A stretch of DNA of 42,382 nt from an uncultured Pseudomonadota bacterium (lineage in GTDB: Bacteria > Myxococcota_A > Polyangia > Nannocystales > Nannocystaceae): the NCBI GenBank assembly GCA_913061055.1, contig CAJXVA010000019.1, forward strand, positions 1-42,382, read 5' to 3'. A program made the position numbers and the translations under genes. Each line of letters starts with the position of its first letter. Position 1 is the first letter of the stretch. Under the pieces are notes generated by a model. It saw only the letters and a program-made list of their open reading frames with translations. It did no database searches and was not told the DNA's origin. Below are positions 8,829 to 17,616 of this stretch, piece after piece.

Positions 8829-9984
8829 CGTCGAAGAAGTACCCGGCAAGCAGATCGCTGCGGGTTCGGTCGGCGGCGGGAGTTCGTCTGCGGTAGCGAA
8901 GGACGTGCGACAGCGAGAGGATCTGATACAGCCCTGGCAGTCGATCGCCCTTGGTCCCGTAGAGGTCTTCGGAACCAGAAACGAGCTCGCGCCAGTCCGA
9001 GGGAATGCCGCGCCAGTGCTGGAACATGTCCCGGACCAACGCCGAGAAGATGTGTCGGCGTGTGCCCGCCGGAGCGATCCGCGGCTTGGCCGAGACCCGA
9101 CCGAAGAGCGCCTCGTCGAGCATGTCCGCCGGCATCACGGTGAGTCCCGCCGTGGGGCGCGGGTTGCATTCCACGGCACTGAGCCCAGCCTCGGTCCGCA
9201 GGAAGTCGAAGGACACTTGACCGTCGAAGTTCGTCGCCTCCACGAACTTGTCCACGGCCGCGAATGCATCCTCCTCGACCGTCGACTCGTAGACGATGCC
9301 GCCTGCCGACTCGATCGTCTTGGGGTGCACGTAGGCGGCGTGGGCCGCGACCCTCCCCTTGCGTGCGACGGAGAACGTGCAGATGTCCAACCCCCGCACG
9401 AACGGCTGTACCAGCCACGGATTGCTCTGCGTCGGACGGCACTTCTCCAGCGGCACCACCCCTGCCAGCGGGCCCGTGTTGGTGAGCAGGTACACCCCTC
9501 CACGCGAATGCGCGGGGCGGCCGAAGTATTCCGGAAAAGCCCCGACCGCATCCTTGAGCTGCGCTGCGTCGTAGGCCACGACGGTCTCGGGTGTCCGTAC
9601 ACCGATCTCTCGGCACAGTTCGACGAACTTGATCTTGTCGTGCAGCCGGTCGAGTGCGGAGAACGAAGGCGCGAAGACCTCGACCCGATCCGCGAGCACG
9701 TCGGCGTAGCGCTTGAGGTAAAACACTTCCTCGAACATCGGCAGCACGGTGTCGATGTCGTAGTCACGCACGATCTCGACGATCCTGTCGAGGAACGCTG
9801 GAGTCTCGAAGCGAACCGACGGCGTGATGTGTCGCTGCTCGACCCAGCGAGAGTGAAGCCCCGGTGCGTTCCAGAACGTGTCGGCCGCGTGGACGGTATG
9901 ACCACGCCGACCCAGCTTCCGGATCTCATCGACCGCGTAGGGCATTCGAGCCGTGGTGAAGAGCAATCTCTTGCCCTGTGTCAT
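8773..9984 (-). CDS. ATP-grasp family ligase
   Basis: A 403-aa protein. The N-terminal pre-ATP-grasp domain (about 1-110, KRLLFTTARMPYAVDEIRKLGRRGHTVHAAD) is followed by the ATP-grasp fold; the C-terminal metal and substrate site reads FDGQVSFDFLRTEAGLSAVECNPRPTAGL, with the Glu and Asn that hold Mg-ATP in carboxylate-amine ligases. These enzymes join a carboxylate to an amine or thiol through an acyl phosphate; the substrate here is unknown. Start ATG 9984 comes one base after the stop of the upstream minus-strand gene (TGAGATG), so the two form an operon. Its 3' end overlaps the convergent esterase gene. Confidence 0.8.
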   Translation of the reverse strand: MTQGKRLLFTTARMPYAVDEIRKLGRRGHTVHAADTFWNAPGLHSRWVEQRHITPSVRFETPAFLDRIVEIVRDYDIDTVLPMFEEVFYLKRYADVLADRVEVFAPSFSALDRLHDKIKFVELCREIGVRTPETVVAYDAAQLKDAVGAFPEYFGRPAHSRGGVYLLTNTGPLAGVVPLEKCRPTQSNPWLVQPFVRGLDICTFSVARKGRVAAHAAYVHPKTIESAGGIVYESTVEEDAFAAVDKFVEATNFDGQVSFDFLRTEAGLSAVECNPRPTAGLTVMPADMLDEALFGRVSAKPRIAPAGTRRHIFSALVRDMFQHWRGIPSDWRELVSGSEDLYGTKGDRLPGLYQILSLSHVLRYRRRTPAADRTRSDLLAGYFFDVSWDGEPMPQPTAQRAAV

Positions 9985-9985
9985 C

Positions 9986-10264
9986 TCAAGCCACCGCCAC
10001 CCGGTCGAGTTCCTTGCCAAGGAGCTTCTCGATTCGAGATCGCAGGGGCATGAGCACCGGGCTCAGCTCCAGCTCCACATGCAGTTTTTGACCGGCGACG
10101 TTGACCGAGCCGCGCACCCCAGGACCACCGATCGACATCGTCGACTCGTCGGTCCAACCGGTCTCTGCCCGATACCGCGTGCGCAGTCGCGACTCCATGC
10201 CGTGCAGGCGCTCGATCACAGACTGGATGTCTCCTTCATACTCTCGATCGACTTGCAGTTTCAT
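9986..10264 (-). CDS. polyhydroxyalkanoic-acid-system family-like small protein
   Basis: A 92-aa protein without signal or membrane segments. The pattern of an amphipathic N-terminal helix (DIQSVIERLHGMESRLRTRY), a glycine-rich turn (GPGVRGSVNVAGQKLHVELEL) and a final helix (MPLRSRIEKLLGKEL) matches the small PHA_gran_rgn-type family annotated with polyhydroxyalkanoate granules. The match is judged by eye and moderate. ATG 10264 is preceded by a purine-rich GGAGAGGAG-type Shine-Dalgarno. It is first in a two-gene minus-strand unit with the ATP-grasp gene and diverges from the leucine-dehydrogenase-type gene across a 219-base gap that must hold promoters for both. Confidence 0.6.
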   Translation of the reverse strand: MKLQVDREYEGDIQSVIERLHGMESRLRTRYRAETGWTDESTMSIGGPGVRGSVNVAGQKLHVELELSPVLMPLRSRIEKLLGKELDRVAVA

Positions 10265-10483
10265 GATGACTCCTCTCCTGAGTGTGGGGATGGATTCGTC
10301 CCTCGGAAGCGGCAATCTTTTCGTTCCATGAGCCCCCCGCGGTTTGGAAGGTGCGGCGTGGCCCGGGACACGGTTTTGGCGAGCGCGAAAGCGTTGTAGG
10401 CGGCGGCTCGATGACTTCAGCGCCACCAACCCTGCCGCAGAGTTTTCACGTTCACGTCTCCATTTCGACCCCACCATTGTGCA

Positions 10484-11539
10484 ATGGCAGTGTTCGAATC
10501 CCCCGTCTTCGACGACCACGAGATGATCAGCTTCGTATGTGATCCTGACGCGGGCCTGCGAGCGATCATCGCGATCCACTGGGGAGGACCGATCGGCACC
10601 GCGGGTGGAGGTTGTCGAATCCACCCCTACCCGACCGAAGCGGCCGCGCTGCGGGACGTGCTGCGTCTGTCCCGTGCGATGAGCTACAAGCTTGCGCTGG
10701 CCAACCTGCCTGGTGGTGGTGCGAAGAGCGTCATCCTGGCCGACCCGCGGACCGAAAAGACTCCCGAGTTGCTTCAGGCATTCGGTCGCGCGATCGAGGG
10801 TCTTGGTGGCAAGTACATCGTGGCCGAAGACGTGGGCTCCACGCCCGCCGACATGGAAGTCATCGCGAGCGAAACGGACTACGTGGTCGGTCGCGCGAGC
10901 GATACCTCTCCGGCCACCGGGTTCGGGACCTTCGTGGGCCTCGAGGCCGCGGTCAAACACGCGCTGAAGCGAGACGACCTGAGCGGGCTCCAGGTTGCGA
11001 TCCAGGGCATGGGCGGTGTGGGCTATCACCTCGGCCGAGAGCTCGCCCGCGTGGGCGCGAAGTTGTGGGTCTGCGATCCAGACGATGTCGCGTGCCAAAG
11101 GGCCCTCGACGAGTTTGGCGCCACCCGGGTTGGGCTCGACGAGATCTACGACCTCGACGTCGACGTCTTCTCCCCCTGTGCGATGGGAGACGTTCTCGAC
11201 GACGACACGATTCCGCGCCTCAAAGCGAAGGTCATTGCAGGAGGCGCCAACAACCAGCTGCGCGACGAAACACGGCATGCAGCGGCCTTGGCAGAGCGTG
11301 GCATTTTCTATGCCCCCGACTTCGTGCTCAATGCCGGCGGCGTGATCGCGGCCTCGGTCGAGGTCAACAGCTTCGAAAGCGACGGTGATGTCGACCTCTT
11401 CGCCGTGTCCTGCGAACGCACACGCGTCATCGCAGACCTGGTCGACGAAATCGTCGAGCTCTCCGAGTCGGCGTCGATCACGACCCATGACGCGGCGGTG
11501 CAACTCGCGAAGGCCCGGATCGCCGAGGCAAGGGAATGA
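10484..11539 (+). CDS. leucine/phenylalanine/valine-type amino acid dehydrogenase
   Basis: A 351-aa NAD-dependent oxidative deaminase of the Glu/Leu/Phe/Val dehydrogenase superfamily, converting a branched-chain or aromatic amino acid to its 2-oxo acid and ammonia. Substrate Lys69 (SYKLALANLPGGGAK) and catalytic Lys81 are in the spacing of leucine dehydrogenases. The NAD-binding turn reads GMGGVGYHLG (about 178-187), and GGANNQL and NAGGVI are family motifs. It opens a run with the next two genes (ATGA overlap 11536-11539). It could feed 2-oxo acids to acyl-transfer chemistry such as the E2/ACP pair, but that link is speculative. Leucine is the best guess for substrate. Confidence 0.9.
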   Translation: MAVFESPVFDDHEMISFVCDPDAGLRAIIAIHWGGPIGTAGGGCRIHPYPTEAAALRDVLRLSRAMSYKLALANLPGGGAKSVILADPRTEKTPELLQAFGRAIEGLGGKYIVAEDVGSTPADMEVIASETDYVVGRASDTSPATGFGTFVGLEAAVKHALKRDDLSGLQVAIQGMGGVGYHLGRELARVGAKLWVCDPDDVACQRALDEFGATRVGLDEIYDLDVDVFSPCAMGDVLDDDTIPRLKAKVIAGGANNQLRDETRHAAALAERGIFYAPDFVLNAGGVIAASVEVNSFESDGDVDLFAVSCERTRVIADLVDEIVELSESASITTHDAAVQLAKARIAEARE

Positions 11540-12594
11540 CCACCCACGCGCGCAAACGCATCGGCGTGTTCGGAGCGGGCGCGGTTGGAGGTCACATCGG
11601 CACCCGACTCTCCGCCGCGGGGCTGCCGGTGGTCCTGCTCGACCTGGCGGAGCGAGTCGCGGCGGGGCCGCCCGAGCACGCTGTCGATGCTCGCGGCGGC
11701 ATTCACCGTCGCGGCGAAGACCTCGTGCTCACCAGCGATGTCGCGGCGCTGTCGGATGTCGAGCTGTGCCTGGTCAGCGTCAAGGCTGCCCACACAGAAG
11801 GGGCAGCGCAAACCCTGGCCGAGGTCCTTGCGCCCTGCGTCCCGGTCGTCTCTTTGCAAAACGGACTGCGCAACCCCGGGCGGCTACGGACCCACCTGTC
11901 ACACGTGATCGCCGCGGTGGTGGGTTTCAACGTTGTGACCGGGCCTCGAGGGGCCACGACCGAAACCGTCCCCGGCAAGGTGTACCTGGGCGAAGGGCAA
12001 ACGCCAGCCTCAAACCGGGCGCTCGAAGCGATGGCCTCCGCGTTGCGACGGACGGGCCTGCCAACCGAGATCCGCTCCGACATCGAGGCCGTGGCCACCG
12101 GGAAACTTCTGCTCAACCTCAATAACGGCATCGGCGGCGCAACCGGCCTTGGCATCGTAGCGATGCTGGCGGACTCCGACGCTCGCGCTTGTTTCTCCCA
12201 ATGCCTGCTGGAAGGGCGGCGCCTCATGGCAGCTGCAGGACGACCCATCGCACGCGTGGGGCCACTGGGTGCGCGCGCGGTGGCGGCGTCCATGCGACTG
12301 CCGACGTGGCTCGTGAAGGCAACCGCGCCTGTCGGTCCCACCGCCATCACCAGCACCCTCGCCGATCTGCGAGCCGGCCGCGCGACGGAGATCGATGATC
12401 TCAACGGAGAGATCGTCGATGTCGCGCAGACGCTCGGCAAGTCGGCTCCGTACAACGCGGTGGTGGTCGAAGCGGTCCGTGCCCACGAGCGCTCGATCGC
12501 CGCCGGTGCGCAACCGCAGTGGGTGCGGCCGGCACAGCTGCGAGCACGCATGGCCTCACGGCGCGCGTCCGCGGGAAAGCTCGCAACGAGATGA
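11536..12594 (+). CDS. 2-dehydropantoate 2-reductase family protein
   Basis: A 352-aa protein of the ketopantoate reductase (PanE/ApbA) family, which reduces 2-dehydropantoate with NADPH on the way to pantothenate. The Rossmann motif GVFGAGAVGGHIG starts at about residue 10; SVKAAHT and LQNGLRN follow; the catalytic-Lys region reads ATGKLLLNLNNGIGG, followed by a helical C-terminal domain ending in EIDDLNGEIV and APYNAVVVEAV, both typical. Pantothenate is the precursor of the phosphopantetheine needed by ACPs, but this family also includes reductases of other 2-oxo acids, and its operon partner is an amino-acid dehydrogenase. Linked by ATGA overlaps to the genes on both sides. Confidence 0.85.
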   Translation: MTTHARKRIGVFGAGAVGGHIGTRLSAAGLPVVLLDLAERVAAGPPEHAVDARGGIHRRGEDLVLTSDVAALSDVELCLVSVKAAHTEGAAQTLAEVLAPCVPVVSLQNGLRNPGRLRTHLSHVIAAVVGFNVVTGPRGATTETVPGKVYLGEGQTPASNRALEAMASALRRTGLPTEIRSDIEAVATGKLLLNLNNGIGGATGLGIVAMLADSDARACFSQCLLEGRRLMAAAGRPIARVGPLGARAVAASMRLPTWLVKATAPVGPTAITSTLADLRAGRATEIDDLNGEIVDVAQTLGKSAPYNAVVVEAVRAHERSIAAGAQPQWVRPAQLRARMASRRASAGKLATR

Positions 12595-13337
12595 GTCACC
12601 GACCGAGCCCGGCGCGCGGAGCCTCGATCATCGCGGGCATCCTCAGCCTCACCGCTTGTCCCCACCTCGCCTCCGCGGCGCCTTGCCCCGTCGACCCCGC
12701 ACTCGAAGCTGGTCCCCTCACCGCGCGCATCCCGGCCGAACAGCGACTCGAGTTCATCCGCACGTCCATGCGGGTTGGAGCCCACCGCTCTCGAATTTGG
12801 GCAGCAAGCTGGGGAGCGGCGTATGGCGCCGCCTCCATTGCACTGTTCACAACGGCCTCACAGCTCGACGGGCCGGTGCGTCGCGACCTCTACGTCGGGG
12901 CGAGTTCCGCATTGATCGGGACCGTGGTGCGGTCGGTGTCGATCCCCAAGGTGATCCGATCACACCGCCAACTCGAAAAGGCCCTGCGCTCCGGCCAGTC
13001 CACCTGCAGCGCGCTCGCGCTTGCCGAGTCAGGCATGCACCGCAGCGCGAAGTCCGAAACCTTCGGCCGCTCGCTCATCCTTCATCTGGGCGCCCTCGTC
13101 TACAACGTCGGCGTCGGTGTGATCCTCGGTGTCGCACTCGATCGCCCGGTCTCGGGTATTCGGCAGGCTGCGGTGGGCATGACCGTAGGCCAGAGCATGA
13201 TCCTGACGCAGCCAGTCACCATGGTCGACGCGACCCAACGCTATCGCGACGGTCAGGTGTCGGCATTCCCCCCTCGGTATCTGCGGCCGCTCACACTTCG
13301 CGGAGGCGGAGGCCTCACTTGGGGCGGCCGGTTCTAG
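12591..13337 (+). CDS. membrane/secreted protein of unknown function
   Basis: A 248-aa protein starting at the ATG that overlaps the previous stop. It begins with a likely signal peptide (about 1-34, hydrophobic GASIIAGILSLTACPHLASA, cleavage near ASA-AP). Four further hydrophobic stretches lie at about residues 68-89, 101-117, 165-186 and 193-210, so a membrane protein is likely. No family was recognised. It ends the plus-strand run; the next 203 bases hold no gene that I can support. Confidence 0.7.
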   Translation: MSHRPSPARGASIIAGILSLTACPHLASAAPCPVDPALEAGPLTARIPAEQRLEFIRTSMRVGAHRSRIWAASWGAAYGAASIALFTTASQLDGPVRRDLYVGASSALIGTVVRSVSIPKVIRSHRQLEKALRSGQSTCSALALAESGMHRSAKSETFGRSLILHLGALVYNVGVGVILGVALDRPVSGIRQAAVGMTVGQSMILTQPVTMVDATQRYRDGQVSAFPPRYLRPLTLRGGGGLTWGGRF

Positions 13338-13540
13338 CGGGGAGGAAGCGGGTCCGCCTGACCTGCAGAATCAGCGACCGGTGTCCGGATCGATCCAGTC
13401 TATCGAGATCTCGATGCCATCCGCTCCATCGCGCTCGCTTCGCGTCGCGATGCACCAGGAGCAGACTCGAGATCCTGGCATGGCGGATGTCGGACGTCGC
13501 GAATCCGCGAGCATTCAACCGACCCCCGACGAGCTTCCGC

Positions 13541-14011
13541 CTACGTCCTCTCCTGGCGCCGCAGGCGAAACAACAAGACCGCCGCCATCAAGGCGGGACC
13601 CAAAGGCGCGAACGCCATCGAGAGCACCCAGAAACCCGGAAACGGCTCGGGCGGTGGCGCTTCGAGTAGTCGCGGATACAGACGCCAAGCGAGCAGGAGT
13701 TGACTGACGGCGATGAGTCCCAAGAACGTGACGACGCATCCGCGGCCCCGCCGTATCGAGATCGCCTCTCGGTGCGTCAGCCCCTTCGCCGAGCGCAAGA
13801 GCTCCAAGCCCACCCCGATGCTCATGACCGCCTGCAGTCCGACCCACGCGCGGACGACCCCATCAGCGTGAAGGACCGCGAGCACCTCGTTGACCCGTGA
13901 ATGTCCCACGGCCCCGATGAGTTCCCCGAGCCCTCCCAGCACCAGGAATACCCCCAACAATCGAGCGATCAGACCTCCGAGGCGATCTGCCGAGCGCGTC
14001 GTTCCCATCAT
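13541..14011 (-). CDS. small multi-pass membrane protein, unknown function
   Basis: A 156-aa protein with four hydrophobic segments at about residues 16-34 (ARLLGVFLVLGGLGELIGAV), 52-68, 87-106 (GCVVTFLGLIAVSQLLLAW) and 124-150. The C-terminus is basic (FRLRRQERT). Two adjacent ATGs (14011 and 14008) are candidate starts; the frame stays open further upstream, but that part has no membrane or coding character. No family recognised. It converges with the gene ending at 13337 and points away from the SMI1-like gene. Confidence 0.65.
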   Translation of the reverse strand: MMGTTRSADRLGGLIARLLGVFLVLGGLGELIGAVGHSRVNEVLAVLHADGVVRAWVGLQAVMSIGVGLELLRSAKGLTHREAISIRRGRGCVVTFLGLIAVSQLLLAWRLYPRLLEAPPPEPFPGFWVLSMAFAPLGPALMAAVLLFRLRRQERT

Positions 14012-14077
14012 CCGGGACCCTACCGCCGGCGGTGCTGCCGGCAACTTCCCGGGGGTGGTGAACTCCGCCAGAGCTGG

Positions 14078-14422
14078 GTGAAGGAGTGTTTCCCAAATCC
14101 GGACGACCCCTACGATCGTGTGTGGCACCAGAAGCTTGGCTGGTACACGGTCTCCAACGGAGACAGCATCGGGTTTGACACCGAGGGCGGACGCGAATCT
14201 GTCGTCTACCTCAGCCACGAAGACGGGGATGGACACGGCTACGTCCTCGGGGCCTCCTTCATCGACTATATGGATCGATCGACCCGTCTGGCGTGCGTCG
14301 GTGCGGAGGACTGGCAGTGGATCATGTTCTGCCCCACCGCCTCGGCCGGACTCGACGCCGATGGAGTGCCCGCCCAGAGGTGGCGTGAGTGGCTCGGCCT
14401 TTCGCCGCATCGCGACGCATGA
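14078..14422 (+). CDS. SMI1/KNR4 (SUKH)-like protein, possibly 5'-truncated
   Basis: A 114-aa frame from GTG 14078. Its middle and end resemble the C-terminal half of SUKH/SMI1-KNR4 proteins: a GDSIGFDT strand, VVYLSHEDGDGHGYVLGASFIDYM (the family's pattern of V-V-Y-L, a His-Glu/Asp turn, then a helix starting with Ser-Phe), and a final WREWLGL. SUKH proteins often act as immunity proteins against contact-dependent toxins. The N-terminal helices usually seen (LPxDYxxFL) are absent, and the upstream DNA is taken up by the start of the divergent membrane gene; no other frame supplies them. It is either a short version or a remnant. The frame can be extended to ATG 13901, but that part has no family character. 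Confidence 0.5.
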   Translation: MKECFPNPDDPYDRVWHQKLGWYTVSNGDSIGFDTEGGRESVVYLSHEDGDGHGYVLGASFIDYMDRSTRLACVGAEDWQWIMFCPTASAGLDADGVPAQRWREWLGLSPHRDA

Positions 14423-14579
14423 AGCCAGGCGGACGATTGGCACGACCGCGCTCGGATCGTGGTCGCTCGTCGACGCGAGGCCAATACCCCGTCGGTACGG
14501 GCGGCGATAGCGGCTCGACCACCGGCTGATCCCACCCCCGAATGCAACCTGCGCCCATTCCTCTCGTCCGTGATGGGTG

Positions 14580-17546
14580 ATGAGCACCGTCCCGCCTCCG
14601 CGCCCGCAGGTGGCGGATCCGGTCGCTCGAAACATCGCGCGGGCAAACCTGCTGCGCCGATTGGCCAAGGTCGAGTCGCCGGCACCTCGCATCGGGCGGT
14701 TCGCCGTGCTCGAGAAGTTGGGCGAGGGCGCGCACGGCGTGGTCTACGCGGCCCTCGATCCACAACTCGACCGGCGGGTGGCACTCAAGCTGTTGCGGCG
14801 GGAAGGCGGGCAAGCTCAGGCACGGCTCCTCCAGGAGGCGCGGGCGTTGGCGCGTTTGTCCCACCCCAACGTGGTGGCAGTGCACGAGGTCGGAGAAACC
14901 GACGGCACGGTGTTCTTGGCGATGGAGTACATCGACGGGACGACGCTGGACCGCTGGCTGGACGAAGAACACCCCGCCAAGGCGGTCATCGACATGGTGA
15001 TCGCCGCGGGACGAGGGCTGGTCGAAGCCCACGCCCGCGGGCTGACACATCGTGATTTCAAACCGAGCAACGTGATGGTGGGTGTCGATGGCCGGGCCCG
15101 CGTCACGGACTTCGGCGTGGCACACGTTGCGGCGGAGTCCAGCGTCACGCCAGATGCCGACGATCTCGAAGCCACCGTGACGCAGACCGGAACGGTCGTG
15201 GGCACGCCGGCATACATGGCACCCGAGCAACACGACGGGCGCCGAGCAGATGCACTCAGTGACCAGTACAGCTTCTGCCTGACGGCGTGGGAAGCTGTCC
15301 TCGGCCGCCATCCGCTCGCCACGAACGGAAGGTTCGGGGGCCCGAAGGCTCTGCTCGAGGCCAAGCTCAGCGGTCCCGCCCAGTGGCCCACGCCGACCGC
15401 TTCCCGCCGCATCGTGCAGGCGTTGCGTCGCGGCCTCTGCCCCGATCCGGCCGAGCGTTGGCCGAGCATGCGCGCGCTTCTCGACGCGCTCTCGTCCGCA
15501 ACTGCGACCCACCGCCGGTGGCCATGGATTGCGGCGGGCACGGGTGTCGCGGCGGCGGCCTTGGTCAGCTGGTCTGTGGCCGACCCCGCGCCGGATCCAC
15601 CGTGTGGCGATCCCTCTATTCGGCTGGAAGGCGCATGGGACGACACAACCCGCGCAGGCGTGGAGGCGGCGTTTCGCGCGGTTGGGCCATCGTACGCAGA
15701 TGCAGCCTGGACCCGCGCCCGCTCCAACCTCGATGGCTACGCCGCCGACTGGGTGTCGATGGCACGTGAGACGTGCGAAGCCACCCGCGTCCATGGCGAC
15801 CAACCACCGGCTGTGATGGACATGCGGATGACGTGCTTGCAGCAGGCTCGCGTCGACCTGTCGGCGGTCGCGAAGGTCCTCGCGAGCGCGGACGCGGACG
15901 TCGTGCGGGGCGCTCACGACATTGTCGGCAGCCTGCCACCGCTGGCGAGGTGTGAAGACCTGGGGGCACTGATGGATGGTGTTCAAGCCCCGCCACCGGC
16001 GGAGGCGGACGCAGTCGATCGAGCCCGAGCCTTCCTCGCCGATGCCAACGCCGAGCAGCTCGCCGGTCGGTTCGACAGCGCGACGCAGTCCGTGGAGGCC
16101 GCGCGTGAGGCGTTGGCGAACACCCAATACGGGCCCATCCAGACCGAGCTGGCCCTGTACGACGGCATGGTTCGTGAGCGCCTCTCGGACTACGCAGGGT
16201 CCGAGGCGGCGCTCCGCACAGCGTTGAAGTCCGCATCCACGTGGAGTCAGCGCGACCACGCGTTCGAAGCGTCGGCCCTGCTGGTGCTCGTCGTCGGGCA
16301 ACGCCTCGGCGAGGTCGAGCAGGGGCTGCGCTACCTCGACGTTGCCGAAGGCCTGGCCCAGGGCGAACCAGATCGCCTCGCCTCCCTGCAGATCAACGTT
16401 GCCGAGCTGTTCCAGCGGGCAGGACGCTACGATGACGCGATCGCGGAGGCACGGCGCGCGCTTGCGAATGCCGACAACGCCACTGAAATGGCGGCGGGGA
16501 GCCGCGCAAAGATTCGGGCCAAGCTCGGCGAGTACTTGTACTCGCGCGGCGAGCATGCGCAGGCGGAGGTCGAGCTGCGCGCGGCGGTCCTCGAGTTCGA
16601 AGGAGCGCTCGGGCCTGAGCATCCCGATGCGGCAGGGATTGGGACCATCCTCGGGCTCGCGGTCTTCGGCCAAGGCCGGTACGAGGAGGCGGAAGCGGTC
16701 TTTCGCCGAGCCGCGACCACGACGGAGGAGGCCCTGGGTCCCGACCATCTGAATACGGTCACGGTGTGGAGCAACGTGGGCCTCGCGTTGATCCTGCAAG
16801 GACGCCACGCGGAGGCTCGCCCGCTCTTTCTCCGCGCCGTCGTCGCGTACGAGACCGCGCTCGGCCCCGACCACCCCGACGTCGCGCAGGCCCGCTACAA
16901 CTACGCCTCGACGCTGCAGGCCGAAGGGAAACTCGAAGCCGGCCGAGACGAGTTCGAACGCGTCCTGGAGCTTCAGCGCGAGGCACTGGGGCCCAAGCAT
17001 CCCAACGTGGGAATGACTCTGACCAATCTCGCAAACATCCACTGCAGTCTTGGGGACCTCGAGCGCTCCGACGCTGCGTACGAAGCTGCTCTCGCCAACA
17101 CGCGCGAGAACCTCGGAGCCGGCCACGCCAACGCGCTGGCGATCCGAAGCCACCGCGTCCGCTGCCAGGTCAAACACGGCCGCAACGGTCTCGCCCAGGA
17201 GAACGAGCTTCGCGAAATCGTGGAGGGCCGGATGCGAGTCCTGGGCGCCGACCATCTCGACGTCGCACAGTCTCGCTACGCACTGGCCACGCTGTTGCTC
17301 GACCGTGGAGACGCAGCGGAGGCGCTCTCGGAAGCCGAGCGAGTGTGGGCGATCCAAAGCGCGGGCGGAACCAAGACGAGGTTTGAGGCCCAGTACGCGT
17401 GGCTGCTGTCCCAGGCCCTGACCACCGCCAAACGAGAGCCCGAGCGGGCCCGCTCGCTGGCCGAGCAGGCTCGAGACGGATTCAAGGAGATGGGTGCGCA
17501 GTGGGAAGAGGATGCCGAGCGCGTGAGCGATTGGCTTGGCGACTAG
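14580..17546 (+). CDS. Ser/Thr protein kinase with C-terminal TPR repeats
   Basis: A 988-aa protein; a GTG one codon earlier (14577) is an alternative start. Residues 40-305 are a Hanks-type kinase: Gly loop GEGAHGVV (49-56), ATP Lys70-71 (VALK), catalytic loop HRDFKPSN with Asp near 160, DFG near 178-180 and APE near 215. One transmembrane segment follows (about 317-336, WIAAGTGVAAAALVSW). The rest is alpha-helical, with at least seven kinesin-light-chain-type TPR repeats marked by ALGPDHP...A signatures between about 660 and 900, a partner-binding surface outside or along the membrane. This architecture is abundant in myxobacteria. All catalytic residues are present, so it should be active. 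It converges with the sigma-factor run. Confidence 0.93.
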   Translation: MSTVPPPRPQVADPVARNIARANLLRRLAKVESPAPRIGRFAVLEKLGEGAHGVVYAALDPQLDRRVALKLLRREGGQAQARLLQEARALARLSHPNVVAVHEVGETDGTVFLAMEYIDGTTLDRWLDEEHPAKAVIDMVIAAGRGLVEAHARGLTHRDFKPSNVMVGVDGRARVTDFGVAHVAAESSVTPDADDLEATVTQTGTVVGTPAYMAPEQHDGRRADALSDQYSFCLTAWEAVLGRHPLATNGRFGGPKALLEAKLSGPAQWPTPTASRRIVQALRRGLCPDPAERWPSMRALLDALSSATATHRRWPWIAAGTGVAAAALVSWSVADPAPDPPCGDPSIRLEGAWDDTTRAGVEAAFRAVGPSYADAAWTRARSNLDGYAADWVSMARETCEATRVHGDQPPAVMDMRMTCLQQARVDLSAVAKVLASADADVVRGAHDIVGSLPPLARCEDLGALMDGVQAPPPAEADAVDRARAFLADANAEQLAGRFDSATQSVEAAREALANTQYGPIQTELALYDGMVRERLSDYAGSEAALRTALKSASTWSQRDHAFEASALLVLVVGQRLGEVEQGLRYLDVAEGLAQGEPDRLASLQINVAELFQRAGRYDDAIAEARRALANADNATEMAAGSRAKIRAKLGEYLYSRGEHAQAEVELRAAVLEFEGALGPEHPDAAGIGTILGLAVFGQGRYEEAEAVFRRAATTTEEALGPDHLNTVTVWSNVGLALILQGRHAEARPLFLRAVVAYETALGPDHPDVAQARYNYASTLQAEGKLEAGRDEFERVLELQREALGPKHPNVGMTLTNLANIHCSLGDLERSDAAYEAALANTRENLGAGHANALAIRSHRVRCQVKHGRNGLAQENELREIVEGRMRVLGADHLDVAQSRYALATLLLDRGDAAEALSEAERVWAIQSAGGTKTRFEAQYAWLLSQALTTAKREPERARSLAEQARDGFKEMGAQWEEDAERVSDWLGD

Positions 17547-17616
17547 CAGTCCGTGGTGAAACACGGCGCGGCGGATCGCGTGAGACGTCGTGTCGGGTTT
17601 CACCACGGGCTGCTAG
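17543..17616. terminator. bidirectional stem-loop holding both stop codons
   Basis: Arms 17543-17562 and 17597-17616 are 20-bp inverted repeats with a single G-U wobble; the 34-base loop can pair further (ACACG with CGTGT). The left arm contains the kinase TAG (17544-17546) and the right arm the TAG of the minus-strand lipoprotein gene (17613-17615). There is no U tract, so it is not a classical intrinsic terminator, but it should work as a 3' barrier or stabiliser for both transcripts. Confidence 0.65.

Noticed and set aside
9986..11503. A 505-codon minus-strand frame covering the leucine-dehydrogenase-type gene
   Set aside because: Only its last 92 codons look like protein and have a ribosome site; the rest is antisense of the dehydrogenase.
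13338..13540. Small open frames between the convergent membrane genes
   Set aside because: No ribosome site, no conserved or protein-like composition in any frame.
15046..15069. Phe in place of Leu in the kinase catalytic loop (HRDFKPSN) as a pseudokinase mark
   Set aside because: This variant is common in active myxobacterial kinases, and Lys, Asp and DFG are all present.
14322..17606. A minus-strand open frame of about 1094 codons opposite the kinase-TPR gene
   Set aside because: It is the antisense shadow of a real gene in GC-rich DNA; it has no domain and the plus strand has full kinase and TPR motifs.
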